The notes: generated by a model from the letters alone, not told the origin. Counted from the first letter of the stretch, positions 49,960-61,433 are shown. The stretch is DNA of 64,000 nucleotides from Vombatus ursinus (GCF_900497805.2 NW_020954590.1:90194706-90258705), one strand, 5' to 3'. Numbers and translations: made by a program.

Positions 49960-50605
49960 AGTCTTTTTTTTCTCCCACTTCAATTTCTCCTTTTGATAAA
50001 ATAAATGCTTAATGGGAAAAATGCTTATTTGGCGAAAGTAGAGTAATGCCATTCTTATTAGAAAAGCCATTCATATATTTATATAGTTTTGAATGATGTC
50101 AAATCAATAGGTCATCTAGTTCTAACACACTTCCTTAGCTTTTTTGAGCTTCTTAGTTAACTAAATGGATAACATAGCATTATATATTGAGATATATTCA
50201 TGTGAGGAGATCTAGAAACTTGAGTTGGGAAACATGTTATATAAAACATTTGGATCAGAACTAATGAAGGGAGAAAGAGAAAGGGTTATTGCAAGCATAT
50301 TCTACAGAACACCTGGACAAAGGACGAATTTCTGTTTGGAAAACAGAAAATAAACTTGGCATGGAAGAATGATATTTTGGTCTTGGAGGAATTCAGCTAT
50401 CCAGACATTTGCTAGGATATTCTCTGCCAAAAACAGAGTAGCAGCCAAATTTTTGACTTGCTTTAATAATAATTTCATCCTTCAAAGGGAGAAGAAGCCA
50501 CAAGGGGAACTGCTATTCTGGACTTGGTTCTAACCTATCAAGAATATAATGAGAAAGTGAGGTTTTTTTGCTAGTCAGACTACATCAACCAAAGAAAAGA
50601 GTTAC
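49960..50605. other. Intron 7 sequence without recognised features
   Basis: No repeat family or exon recognised, including the expected continuation of the PH domain. Confidence 0.45.
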
Positions 50606-50609
50606 AATG

Positions 50610-50780
50610 ACAGATTGTTATTGTTGTTTGTCCTTCATTTTCAATGAGGATCAATGACATCACAAGGTGATGTCTTAAAGTGCATATTAATTGGATTTAA
50701 GTGAAGCAGAATTGCACAAAGTCATCAGCCTCTCTCTCTCTTCCAGATTCATAGAAGTCCAGTGGTGATACCAAAATGGC
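50610..50780 (-). mobile_element. SINE-like repeat with LINE-type tail, antisense
   Basis: Begins TGTTATTGTTGTTTGTCCTT and continues AATGACATCACAAGGTGATG and 'GTCATCAGCCTCTCTC'. Reverse complement of the element at 22905-23162. Confidence 0.65.
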
Positions 50781-50784
50781 AAAA

Positions 50785-50832
50785 TAATAATAATAATAAC
50801 AATAACAATAATGATGATGATGATGATGATGA
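50785..50832. repeat. (AAT/AAC/GAT)n trinucleotide repeat
   Basis: AATAAT, ACAATA and GATGAT runs at the end of the preceding repeat. Confidence 0.93.
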
Positions 50833-51179
50833 CAGATATTATAATAAAGGCTGGTGTGTGGGCAGATGGGTGGAAAACCAAGACCTGTCCTTGTTTTCGT
50901 TTTGACTCAAAATAATTTGCATGCTAGCATGCTAACAAGAGATAATCTTGTGAATATTTAACCTTATTCAGCTTAATTGTCTTGCTATAATCTTGGTAGA
51001 CCTACCAGTTGAAAAGAAAATACTTAATCTTAGCTTGGGTCTACTCTGCCTGGTTTCTGAGAGCTAAGTATGGAATCTATGACTAAAGAGCCAGACTCTT
51101 AACTTTAAAACTAGGTGAGGTCCTAGCCATTACATTCTAATACAATGGAACTGAGTTAGCCAATAGATGACACTCAGAT

Positions 51180-51835
51180 ATATAACTTAGAAGGTGGTAG
51201 TAGAGAGCTTTACTCAACTACAAATCCTGCCATGGTTGATTCATTATCCCATACAGCACAGCTGTTATTCCAATCCTCTTCTTTCCTCTAGCCTTTCATT
51301 CCACTCTCTGTACAGAGAGAGATTGGAAGCCCTCAGGAATGAAATCATGAAAATGTAAAGAAATATTTCTGATGAAGAAAGTCAAAATTGCCCCAAGAGG
51401 CAACTATGTTTGCACAGGGCACCTAATGATGAACTTAGATGAAGAAAAAGAAGTGTAATGAAGATGGAATGAGCAACCAAGAAGAATAGGGAAAAGTAAC
51501 ATAATTTTCAAAGAATATTGACAAGATTGCTGAAACCCAGAATGAATTAAGGTGATGCTAAGGATAGCAAAAAGCTCATTTTTATTTATTTGTTTATTTT
51601 TAGCTAAATTGGGACTAATAGAAGGAATCAAAGGAAGAATGAACCAACTGTTAACAAGCCTGAACGCAGAGAGGGGGCCTCCTTCTCTCAGCTGTTGGGA
51701 TTGCTACATCTTCTATAAATCTGTTGTAGTGCTTAGGACTCCTAAAATGAGGGAAACATTTCCTAAAAACATCAGTTGTTGAGTCTGCTACATCTTCAAA
51801 TCTATTAGGGTGCTTAAAACTACTCTTTTCTTTTC
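51180..51835 (+). repeat. Unassigned repeat, copy C (longest)
   Basis: About 650 bp covering both segments seen separately in copies A and B. Its right end carries a partial tandem repeat with an 84-bp offset (51689 CAGCTGTTGGGATTGCTACA and 51773 CAGTTGTTGAGTCTGCTACA). No terminal inverted repeats, LTR signals, poly-A tail or recognisable protein. Family unknown to me. Confidence 0.8.
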
Positions 51836-51839
51836 TTCT

Positions 51840-52550
51840 TGGTTTTAGTACACCTGCAGAGCTGAATCCATAGTGTAATTACACTTTTTTTTCTTAGAAG
51901 GGATTGTTTAATAGGGATGATAAGAATAGGGAATTCTTAGCTCAGTAATAAATAATACCAATCTAGTAAAACTTGAACTATGACGCACATTCACCATCAG
52001 GTAAATAGTTCAATACACAAATCTATTAGTAATGATTTCCATGCAGTAAAAATGAAATCCTTAACCACCAATCCAAAGCATACAATGGACACATTTATTC
52101 CTATGAAGAGGATGGAACTGTATTACTTCTCAGAATCCATTGCACATAGTTGGAGTGCAGATATGTGGACTTTCTGAGTAGAAAGAAAGGAAAAGAGAAA
52201 ACGGAATGTGAAAGGTCACAGAATCAGGTTTTACCATGAGCTTGTCTGTAACTCAGGGTAGATCCAGTGGAGTGAGCAAGGGTGGGAAGGATGGGCCAGT
52301 CAGAGTCTTCTTATGTCACCAGAAAGAACAGGAATAAGAATAGAAGTAGGGCTGTCAGATTCTTTCTTCCCTTTGCAGCTGGAAGGCGTGAAGAAAGACC
52401 AGTAGAGAAAAAGCAGGTCTTGTCCTGAGCTTAGCCCAGGGGCTATTCTCTTTTCTCTAGTCTTCAGAGAATCAAAGAGAAGAAAATAGGAGAGGAGTCT
52501 CGAGGCTCACTCTCCTTTGGGACGTATAAGCAAGAAAGGGAGAGTAGGAA
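51840..52550. other. Intron 7 sequence without recognised features
   Basis: Purine-rich in its second half. No family or exon recognised. Confidence 0.4.
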
Positions 52551-52554
52551 TAGA

Positions 52555-53615
52555 CATGCCAGGTTGGATGTCCCATAGATATCTTCCCACAAACTGAAAT
52601 TATCATCTTTCCCCCTGGAGCTTCTTGTCTTACTATCTTCCCTACTACTGCAGAGGGCAACACCACAATGCCATCTTTGACGCCTCACTCTCTCTCATTC
52701 CCTCATATCTAATCTATTGCCAAGGTCTGTTGATTTTACCTTCTTAACATTTAAAAAAAATAATATTTTGTTTTTCCCCAATTACTTGTTAAACAGCAAG
52801 TTTTGAGGTCCAGATTCCATCCCTTCCTCTATCCCTTTCCTTCTCCCTGCCTGAGATAGTAAGCAGTCTGATATAGGTTACGTATGTGCAATCATGTAAA
52901 ACATTTCCATGCCTTTTTAACCTATTTCTCATTATGTTCCTTTCTCTCCTCTGATACTGCCGCCCCCTTGCCTAGTACAGGCCTTTACCACTCCACATCT
53001 CAACTATTACAATAACCTGCTGCTTGTCTCCTTGCCACACATTTCTCCCCGTTCTAGTCTATCTTCCATTACGCTGTCAAAATGATCTTCCCAAAGTGTA
53101 GGTAAGACTAACTATGTTACTCTCCTACTTAATACACTCCAGTGGCTCTGTATTACCTCCTGAATCAAATACAAAATCTAACATGCAAAGCCCATCACAA
53201 CTTCCCCACCTTACCCCACTTTTCTTACGTCTCACTTACCACCATGCACTTTGGGATCTAGAGACGGTGGCCTTCTTCTGTTCCTCAAATAAGACATTCA
53301 GTCTCCCAACTCCATGCATTTTCACTCTCTGTCCTACAGCCTTTCTCACCTCCCTCTTCTGGCTTCCCTAGCTTCCTTCAAATCTCAAAAAAAAATAAAT
53401 GACTATCTTCCATAGGAAAACTTTTCTGATATCCCCTAATTATAGTCCCGTCTCTCTATTATTTCCTATTTATCTAGTACATAGATTGTTTGTACATAGT
53501 TGTTTGCATTTTCTCTCCCCCATTAGTGAGCTTTTGGAGAACAGGGACTATCTTTTTCTTTTCTTTACATCGACACATAATAAATGCTTAATAAATGTTT
53601 ATTGACTGACTGGCA
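52555..53615 (+). mobile_element. L2 LINE 3' part, split by L1
   Basis: 52555-52749 and 52936-53615 read as one sense L2: reverse-transcriptase C-terminal coding ('CTCAACTATTACAATAACCT', 'CTCCAGTGGCTCTGTATTAC'), 3' UTR, and the tail AATGCTTAATAAATGTTTAT. Confidence 0.85.
52750..52935 (-). mobile_element. L1 LINE 3' end inserted in L2, antisense
   Basis: 'TTTTGTTTTTCCCCAATTAC', 'AAGCAGTCTGATATAGGTTA' and 'GCAATCATGTAAAACATTTC' form the reversed marsupial L1 3' end. The L2 reading frame context resumes after it. Confidence 0.8.
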
Positions 53616-53859
53616 GGCAAGAGAAAGAGGGAAATCAGAAGCAAAGTCCAGGGCAGAACTCCTGAATACCTGCTACCTCTTGTTAAAAAGTTTAATTCTA
53701 TGTCCCTTCTTAGGACCATTTCCTAGGATAATGCAAGACCTGTGTACGTTGAATGCTTTACCAGGTAAACGAGTCAGTTCAGAAGGGATAGAGGCTGCCC
53801 CCCCCCATTAAATAAACAGAGATCTGTCTCCACTGGGGTTCACAGAATTGAATTATGTA

Positions 53860-54140
53860 ACAATGATAATCATAGTAATAGTTAACATTTATGTGGCTTT
53901 TTAAAGTTTTGCATAATGCTGTCCATATATTATTTATTTGTTTATTATTTATTATTTATTAACCCTGTGAGTTAGATGGTGTTACTATCACAATTTCTTC
54001 AGATGAGAAAATGGAACCGAAAGAGGTTGTGACTTGACCAGAGTCATGCAGCTAATAATTGCCTGAGGTAGGATTCAAATCCAGGCCCTCCTGATCCTGT
54101 GTCTAGCAGTCTGTTTCTTATACCATCTAGCTGTCATATC
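53860..54140 (-). mobile_element. MIR/THER1 SINE, antisense
   Basis: 'AAAGTTTTGCATAATGCTGT', 'TTCTTCAGATGAGAAAATGG' and 'ATTCAAATCCAGGCCCTCCT'. A short ATT-rich repeat lies inside it (53930-53960). Confidence 0.8.
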
Positions 54141-54484
54141 ATGATAAGAAGTGACTTGTTCAATCTGTGGCTCATTGAGGATAATTCTCATGTTGACAGG
54201 CATTAGGTGGGAGAGAGATGAGCTTCTGCAACCCACTTTCCCCTTTATGTAGTAAAAAGATATTATTTCTTCAGTATGTCATCATGAGAGAAGGATGGTA
54301 TAGCTTTACAATGTCTTCCTCCCTTGCTTCATCTTGGCAGGGAAGGGGACTTGAAACCTGGGCCAGTGGTGTGGTAGCTTTGGCCAATTGTCTTATCATA
54401 AAAAAAAAGTTTTGTACATGTCCCTAGCAACAGACCAAACCTGCTTTTTAAGGGTCGGCCTAGATAAGGACAGAAAATGAATGC

Positions 54485-54612
54485 ATGAATGAATAAAGTT
54501 TTTATTAATCACTTACTATGTACGAAATACTGTGCTAAATGCTGGGGATACAGATTAAAGAGTAAGATACTCCCTGTCCTCAAAGAGCTCACATTCTAAT
54601 GGGAGAAATACT
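54485..54612 (-). mobile_element. L2 LINE 3' tail, antisense
   Basis: 'TTTTATTAATCACTTACTAT', 'CTGTGCTAAATGCTGGGGAT' and GAGCTCACATTCTAATGGGA. Confidence 0.8.
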
Positions 54613-54619
54613 CCCATGA

Positions 54620-55385
54620 AAGGCTTTAGCTGCAAGTCTTATGGAAATGTCCCATGGAGTTTAAGGTGCCAGCAGTAGAGAAGAGAGTAATTTTGCTTCT
54701 TCCTTAATGTCATTTCTGCTGGTTAAAAAAAATCATATCAGTTTCTAATGTTGAACTACTTGAAAGTGCCACAAGCATTGATGGTAAGAACTTTCCTTTC
54801 TGGGTTTTCAAATGTGTGGCTGTAGCACCTGTAGGAGTAATCACAAACCTATATCTTCACAGGGGTTTCTTTCGAGGATGATAATTGTAGGTAGTGGACT
54901 GTAAACATTCCAAATGGAAACATTCTTGGGTTTTCCTGTCTGAGGGGAGAGGGTGGGCAAAGTGATGGTGGTGGTTTGACTTCTGACACGAGTTGCCTCC
55001 TGTCATTTCCTTGGGGTGCCCTGCTGCTTCAACTACTCTGGCCCACCCATCCTGTGAGTGGCATTTAGTTGGCAACTGGTGAGGATGTCTGGCCCTTCCA
55101 CAAGAGTTGCTTTTGTGGATGATCACAGTAAGAACTGGTTTGGAAAAGCAGGACTGGTGGTGTTGGGAACGCTATCACTCTGGAGCTGCAGATTCTATTT
55201 GCTTGTTGGTGACAGATAGTCAGTAGACTGGCTACTTGATAATGAACTATTTGTCCACAGCAACCCATGAAACAAAGAAAATATACAAAATACCCATCAA
55301 TCATGTGTACCCTGGCTTTCTGATTCTTTGGTGGCAGTGACAGAGTTATAGGAAAAGGGGCAGATATACTTTATAAATCATCTAC
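54620..55385. other. Intron 7 sequence without recognised features
   Basis: No repeat or exon recognised. Short open frames only. Confidence 0.45.
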
Positions 55386-55389
55386 AAAC

Positions 55390-55605
55390 TTTGATTTGTT
55401 GTTTAGTTGTTTCAGTTATGTCCAACTCTTTGTGACCCCATTTAGGGTTTTCTTGATAGAGATACCAGAGTGGCTTGCTATTTCTTTCTCCAGCTCATTT
55501 TACAGATGAGGAAACTGAGGCAAACAGGATTAAGTGACTTGCCCAGACGGACAAAGGTTATACATTTCTGGGGCCATATTTGAATTCAGGTCATTCTGCC
55601 TCAAT
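55390..55605 (-). mobile_element. SINE with RTE-like tail, antisense (first of a pair)
   Basis: 'CAGTTATGTCCAACTCTTTG', 'CATTTTACAGATGAGGAAAC' and 'GATTAAGTGACTTGCCCAGA'. Its head end merges into the next copy. Confidence 0.8.
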
Positions 55606-55860
55606 ATCCTGATATAGTTATGTCTGACTCTTCATAACACCGTGGACTATACTGTTCATGGTTTTTTTGTTTTTGTTTTTGTTTTGTTTTTAGCAAAGAT
55701 AACAAAGTGGTTTGGCATTTTCTTCTCCAATGGATTAAGGCAAACAGAGGTTAAGTGCCTTGACCAGGGGTTACACAGCTAGCATATGTCTGAGGCTGGA
55801 TTTGAACTCAGGTCTTTCTAACTCTGGGTCCAGTGCTTTTCCACTGAGCCACTTAGGAAA
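55606..55860 (-). mobile_element. SINE with RTE-like tail, antisense (second of a pair)
   Basis: 'AGTTATGTCTGACTCTTCAT', 'AGCAAAGATAACAAAGTGGT' and 'TTACACAGCTAGCATATGTC', with a T/G-rich expansion at 55665-55695. Confidence 0.75.
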
Positions 55861-56577
55861 CCACCTTGCTTCCTTAATTTAACTTAGTACTCTAAATGTT
55901 AGTTCACTGCCTATTGATCAATAAATGAACACATTCCTAGAGAAATTAAATCATATTATTCTTGACATTCTCAATACAAAAGAAACCAAAGGAAATTAAG
56001 TGGCTGCAGCCCAGTGGAAGAATGGCTCCTTAGAGACAGAAGGAATGTGGTGGTAGAAAGGACTTAATCATACACCCAAAGTCAAGAAGAAACTATATTT
56101 CATGGTCAACTTGACCATGATTTATTGTAGTTTCAACAATAAGTACTTGCAAAAAGGCACAATAAAAATAATTGCATTTTGAAATTCTACAATGAACTTT
56201 ATAACACCTTCCAAATTAAAGCAGTGCTCAAACTGATATTTAAGGACTTTGGTGCAAAGTTGTGAAAAAGTGAGCATGGGGAGAAATACATAGGAACTAA
56301 TGGTTCAGGAAAAAGGAATGAAAGAAGCCAAGGGCTTTTGTAGATCACACAGAAGTCTCTCACCTTTACATCATGATTGCTTTCTTTGAAAAAAGAGTTG
56401 GTAGGTGTTGCTTATGGTAAATACCATATAGTAAATACCATTTGTGTTATCTTAATAGCACAAAAATGAAGTTGATTAAATTTAATGGAAAGGAAAATAT
56501 TCATGCTTGATCTAAAAGTCATCTCTGAACCAGATGTTTGTATATAGCTTAAGGACCAGTTCCTTAGAGCAAAGATT

Positions 56578-56822
56578 TTTGTTGTTGTTCAGTCATGCCT
56601 AACTCTTTGTGAATGTATTTGGAGTTTTCTTGACAAAAATACTGGAGTGGTTTGAAATTTCCTCATTTTACATTTTGCAGATGAGGAAACTAAGGCAAAC
56701 AGGTTAAGTGACTTGCCCACGGTGACACAGCTAGTAAGTGTCTGAAGCCTTATTTCAAATCACAAAGATGAATCTTCTTGACTCCAGGCCCAGTTCTCTG
56801 TCCACTGTGCCACCTAGATGCA
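56578..56822 (-). mobile_element. SINE with RTE-like tail, antisense
   Basis: 'TTGTTGTTCAGTCATGCCTA', 'GGTTAAGTGACTTGCCCACG' and CTGTGCCACCTAGATGC. Confidence 0.88.
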
Positions 56823-57049
56823 TAAAACAAAGATAAAAAGTAGTATAAAAAAGCTAGAAAAAAAATAATTATGGGAAAAGAAGATGTGATATACAATTGA
56901 AGTTGCTCAACTCAAAAAATATTTAATCAAGTAATTGATAATGAAAAATGGGAACTGGACAACAGATGACAGATAAAATTATATTAATTTTATATAGAAA
57001 TTCAACTGCTGTAAATCAATTGACACAATATGAAGACTGGAAGAGGCCA

Positions 57050-57365
57050 GAAAGTACCACAGTGAGCAAAGACTCAGCTTATTTGCCAGTTAGAGATGGG
57101 ACCAAAGATCATTTGTAAAATCTAATGAAGAAAAGGAGAGAGGATGGGATCACCATCAGGAAATAATAATTTCTTTATCGATCCCAAGTTCCCCACAAAA
57201 GCAAAAGCACATCTTTTTTAATACTAGCTTTTTACCAGTGTTCCTGTATGGCCATGAGAAATGGGATACAACAACCTCCAAAGAAATGAAATGTCACATA
57301 GAGGGAGCTGGAGAAGCAAATGCTGGATGTTTTTGGAACGCAAGCTGGAACATGTAGCTCTTCCA
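57050..57365 (+). mobile_element. RTE-clade LINE ORF2 fragment
   Basis: The + strand peptide VFLYGHEKWDTTTSKEMKC near 57239 matches the RTE block LLYGCETWTTTKKEE. Upstream, NQMKKRRRE-like codons fit the same region. Possible source of the tails on the nearby SINEs, although the 3' end itself is not seen. Confidence 0.6.
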
Positions 57366-57369
57366 TAGG

Positions 57370-57550
57370 TATGTTAGACACTTTTCAAAATGGCTAATTA
57401 TTTCAAATGATTAAGTTTCCCCTTAGTGCAGCAAAGTAATAATTTAATTATTAACAGCTTAGGAGCCTAAAGGATTTAATGAAACTTTCAAAAGAGTCCT
57501 ATGTAACAATCAGAGTAATTAAATTACAGTGAAGATCTGGCTTGTTATTT
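57370..57550 (+). repeat. Unassigned old repeat, copy 1
   Basis: Alignable with 60295-60450: shared TAATTTAAT, AGGAG, 'TTAATGAA', 'TTTCAAA', 'AGAGTAATTA' and 'GATCT'. Diverged. Family not recognised. Confidence 0.55.
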
Positions 57551-58057
57551 ATTTAACCATGAGGAATTTTGAAGAATAAGAGTCGAAGGTTTATAAGGGA
57601 GATTTGTGATCAGAAGAAAAGATGAGATGATAATGTGAAGTGGTTGTGATATGACAGTTATGACATTACCAAGGAAAGTGGGGAGGTAAGGACTTCTTTT
57701 TTTAGCACTCATTCTTTGATGAGTTAAATGGTACCCTTTACACCTACCCAATAAGAAATATGAAAGGGAAGGAGGACATTCCATAATGCCACTGCTTCAT
57801 TGGGGTGATAATGCACAATGATGAGATTCCCAAACCATTCATTTCATTGTTATCTTGTCCAAACTGAAAGTCTTTTGGATGGGAAGGATAGAAGAGAAAT
57901 GGTTAGCAGGGAACAAAAACCCAAGGTAGGTGAATACACAGATAAATGTCTCTCTTCCTTTTAATGAATTCAGGTCACCAAATTCAGATAGACATAGAGT
58001 ACATAAATTTGGCCGTTATAATTATTACACAGTTGTAAATGATCTTAAAAAAATGTA

Positions 58058-58228
58058 GGGACAGCTAGGTGGCGCAGTGGATAGAGCACTGGCCCTGGAA
58101 TCAGGAGGACCTGAGTTCAAATCTGGTCTCAGACACATAACACTCACTAGCTCTGTGACACTGGGCAAGTCCCTTAACCCTAATTGCCTCACAAAAAAAT
58201 AGAAAGAAAAAGAAAAAGAAAAAAAATA
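58058..58228 (+). mobile_element. tRNA-derived marsupial SINE, full length
   Basis: GGGACAGCTAGGTGGCGCAG at the 5' end, the conserved body, GCAAGTCCCTTAACCCTAAT, then an A-rich tail with AAAG units. Best sense copy of the family here. Confidence 0.95.
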
Positions 58229-58424
58229 TGGAAAACCAGAGAAGTGCCACGGGACTGGAAAAGAACAAATAGTGTCCTAGTTGTTGTTGTTTTTAGAGAA
58301 GAGGGTAGAATTTTCAGACTTTCAGCTCCTGACTTTGGCTATTAAAGGGATAGTGTGTGAACCTGTACAAAGCAAAGCAACTTAGTTTGAAACAGTTCAT
58401 GTCATACTAACTAACCTATTTCCT

Positions 58425-59090
58425 CCTTTGGCAGGGTGATTAGACTGGTAGATCAGGGAAATATGGTAGAGATACTACACTTAGATTTGCACAAAGCATG
58501 TGAAAGAGCTTCTTGTGATGTCTTGGTGGACAAGGTCAAAGTGTATGAGCTTGATGTATAATCTAGTTAGATGGATTCAGAATTGGTAAATTGCTAGAGC
58601 TATTGAATAGATTGATGTGAATCTTTGGGAGAAATTTCTAGTGTGTGTCCAATCTAACCTTGTCTCTGTACTGGTCATCATTTTAATAAATGTTTATTTT
58701 TGTTCTGAACTTGACAAATAGCAAATAGAATGGGCCTTCATATATACATAGAATAACAACAATAATGACAATAAAAAGAGGATTAAAACTGCAGATCTCT
58801 GTTGTCTACAGATTGCTTTTCTTTTCAAGCATATGGTAAGATCTATAGCTTTCAAAGCCGTTCTACTTGTCTGGCTACCATTTTAGTCACTATTTTTATC
58901 AATGCTCTAGATGAAAGCTTTGATTATATACTTGTTGAATTTATTGTCTATGTGAAGATTAAAGAGAGAGCTAATATAGTCAGAACAAAAAAAAATCTTG
59001 ATTAGCAAGAATGATGGGTAAATTTTAATAGAGATAAATATAAAATAGTAGACTCAAAATCAAAATGTCACCTTAATGAATTGTGCTGGG
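58425..59090 (+). mobile_element. L3/CR1 LINE ORF2 fragment
   Basis: The + strand readings VDQGNMVEILHLDLHKACE (near 58450) and TIFINALDE (near 58885) match the CR1 reverse-transcriptase blocks VDVVYLDFSKAFDT and LFNIFINDLDE. Degenerate. Confidence 0.8.
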
Positions 59091-59234
59091 GTTAGATAAT
59101 AATTCCTTTGAAAAGGATTTTAGAGAGTTTAGTGAACAGTGAGCTCAGTCTATTCTCAATAGCATGACATTATTATGGGAAAAAATGTTACAAATATGAC
59201 CAGAACATTTCCAAAGAGGAAACAAAAATTACTA

Positions 59235-59365
59235 ACTTTGGCAATGCTGTATAGAGCGTAGCAGCCTGACCTGGGTTGGGAAGACCTGGAGTTGAATCTC
59301 ATCTCTGATTCATCCTGGCTCTGTGTCATTGGACTAGTCACTTAACCTCTCCCCTAGGCCACTTT
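59235..59365 (+). mobile_element. tRNA/MIR-type SINE remnant
   Basis: 'GGGAAGACCTGGAGTTGAAT', then GTCACTTAACCTCTCCCCTA. Confidence 0.7.
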
Positions 59366-59523
59366 TCTAGACTAAACTCAGAACAATTGATATTCTGCCC
59401 CATAGCAGGAGTGCCTTCACTGTTAGTTTCCCAAACTGATGAAATCGTGGGTTCAAATCAACAATTGTTAATTATAAGTTTAAAAAATGCTTAAACTCAT
59501 TAAAAACAATTACTGACAAATGT

Positions 59524-59685
59524 ATGTGGAATTGTAACTCAGTGATTTGGGAGTTCCTTTCAAATAAGTTGATTTACTACTCAGCCACACCTTTATAATT
59601 CTTATCCATGTCCTTTCATAAGCTTACTATTAAGAGTCTACTCAACATACTGGAAGCCTTGCTTTGTCTTGACATCATAAGAGTA
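59524..59685 (+). repeat. Left arm of a 162-bp inverted repeat
   Basis: Starts ATGTGGAATTGTAACTCAGT and ends GACATCATAAGAGTA. By eye it matches the reverse complement of 61272-61433 over the whole 162 bp with a single difference. Flanks on either side do not match. No target duplication. Confidence 0.97.
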
Positions 59686-59819
59686 CTAGTTTAGCATTTT
59701 GGCTTTCTAACTATCATTCTGTATTCTTGCCACATCTTCTTTATCTATCATATTCATGTTCTTCAGAGTTATTATATTTTAAAAATGCTTTCAGTACTTA
59801 CTGACTTGGTGACTGAAAG

Positions 59820-59905
59820 AGGAAGGAAGGAAGGAAAGAAGGAAGGAAGGAAAAAATAAAGAATAAAGAAAGAAGGAATGAAAGGAAGAAGGGAAGAAAA
59901 TTTAG
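59820..59905. repeat. (GGAA)n-rich repeat
   Basis: GGAAGGAAGG and GAAAGAAG units in a purine-only run. Confidence 0.93.
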
Positions 59906-60010
59906 AAGGTCTTACTATCTGCCAAGTACTGTGCTAAATATTCAGGACACTAATGCAAGCAGAAGAAAGGATCCCTTCCCTCAAGGGACTGATATTCTAA
60001 TGGGGGAAGA
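59906..60010 (-). mobile_element. L2 LINE 3' tail, antisense
   Basis: 'CTATCTGCCAAGTACTGTGC' and ACTGATATTCTAATGGGGGA. Confidence 0.7.
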
Positions 60011-60294
60011 TAATTGTAAAAATAATCTGAGAAGCCAGGTACCTAGCTCTGATCCTGTGGAGATGAGTCAGTAACACAGCCTGGAGAGGAATGAAACTGT
60101 CCTTAGACCTTAATGTTTACCTAACAGTGAGAGTTTTATATGTAAATGAATCAACAAAATTCCTTTCTTGTTAGCTGCAATGATAAGGCACTTATCTAGA
60201 AGACTCCTCTCTCTTTTGGACCAGAGATAGGGCATTATCACTTCTTGCTTAAGGTCCAAGAAACAGATTTTCAAAGGGTTCAGTCCTGAATAGG

Positions 60295-60450
60295 TTAGGC
60301 ACCTTTCCAAATTGTTGACTATTTTCAATCATAAATCAGTAATTTAATAATTAGTACATCAGGAGTCTGGAAGAGTTAATGAAGTTTTCAAAGGGATCTG
60401 CATAAAAATCCAAGAGTAATTAGATTATAGGGAGGATCTAGCTTATTGAG
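60295..60450 (+). repeat. Unassigned old repeat, copy 2
   Basis: See 57370-57550; same orientation, 2.9 kb away. It lies in the loop of the inverted repeat. Confidence 0.55.
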
Positions 60451-61271
60451 TTTATTAGTTTTATTACTTTTATGCCACTCTGGAATAACTGAAGTGGTTA
60501 AAAAAATTTAATGTGCATTTTCCAAATTATTTTTATGATAATGAATGCTTAGGTAAGCACCAGCAGGTTATGCAGATACAGAAACAGCTGTTACTTCCCC
60601 TGTGTATCGTATTTTTAAAAGTTAACCTGATTCCTTCCAAAAGCTTTGGTTTCCTTTGGGATATTAATTTGAAAAGGAGGCTTTTCTTCTTGAATGTGAA
60701 TCTCTCCCTGTTACTTATTTCATTCCTAAAATTCAAGCCTTTTGTGACAGTAAGGCTAGTTACTCAAATGTGGGAATCATTCTTGGCCTTATGGCCTTAA
60801 ATGTTGAATAACTAACAGGATCAGTAAAAGTCATAAGAAATTAAGATCCTGCTGTTTTGAAAATGTTCTTAAGTAATGAAACATTAGTAAGAACATGTGA
60901 CATAAAAAAACAAATTCATAGCTATTATAAATGGAAATAGCCCAATAGATCATTGTGTCCATTCCCTGCCAGCAGAAGAGATGCTGTTTAAATGACACCG
61001 TCTGCTCCCTTCTTAAAACACTTAATCTTCTTCTGGTAGTTAACAAGATCAACAACTTCCCAATACTCCTTAACTTAAAATATTAAGAGCCTTCAGAAGC
61101 TATTGCTACACAGATTTTTTTTCCCCTTGAAGTTTCAACTTCGTAGAATAGTAAATTGATTACAGCACTTTAATCTGTGGTCAGGAATCAGGGGTGTGCT
61201 GAAGCCAGCTAGTAGTGAGAACCAATTACTAAATTTTTAAGATGTTCACCTTGAAAATTGGCAATTTTCTT
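60451..61271. other. Intron 7 sequence without recognised features
   Basis: Loop side of the inverted repeat. No repeat family or exon recognised. Confidence 0.45.
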
Positions 61272-61433
61272 TACTCTTATGATGTCAAGACAAAGCAAGG
61301 CTTCCAGTATGTTGAGTAGACTCTCAATAGTAAGCTTATGAAAGGACATGGATAAGAATTATAAAGGTGTGGCTGAGTAGTAAATCAACTTATTTGAAAG
61401 GAACTCCCAAATCACTGAGTTACAATTCCACAT
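61272..61433 (-). repeat. Right arm of the 162-bp inverted repeat
   Basis: Begins TACTCTTATGATGTCAAGAC and ends TACAATTCCACAT. Single visible mismatch with the left arm: CTATTG here, reading in the reverse complement, against CTATTA in the left arm. A short palindrome (AAAATTGGCAATTTT) lies just outside the inner edge. Confidence 0.97.

Noticed and set aside
58058-58130. tRNA gene
   Set aside because: The tRNA-like promoter sequence is the head of a SINE, as in all other such places in the window; no cloverleaf with a mature 3' end.
59524-61433. DNA transposon with 162-bp terminal inverted repeats
   Set aside because: No target duplication at the outer edges, and the interior is ordinary intron carrying old L2 and simple repeats.
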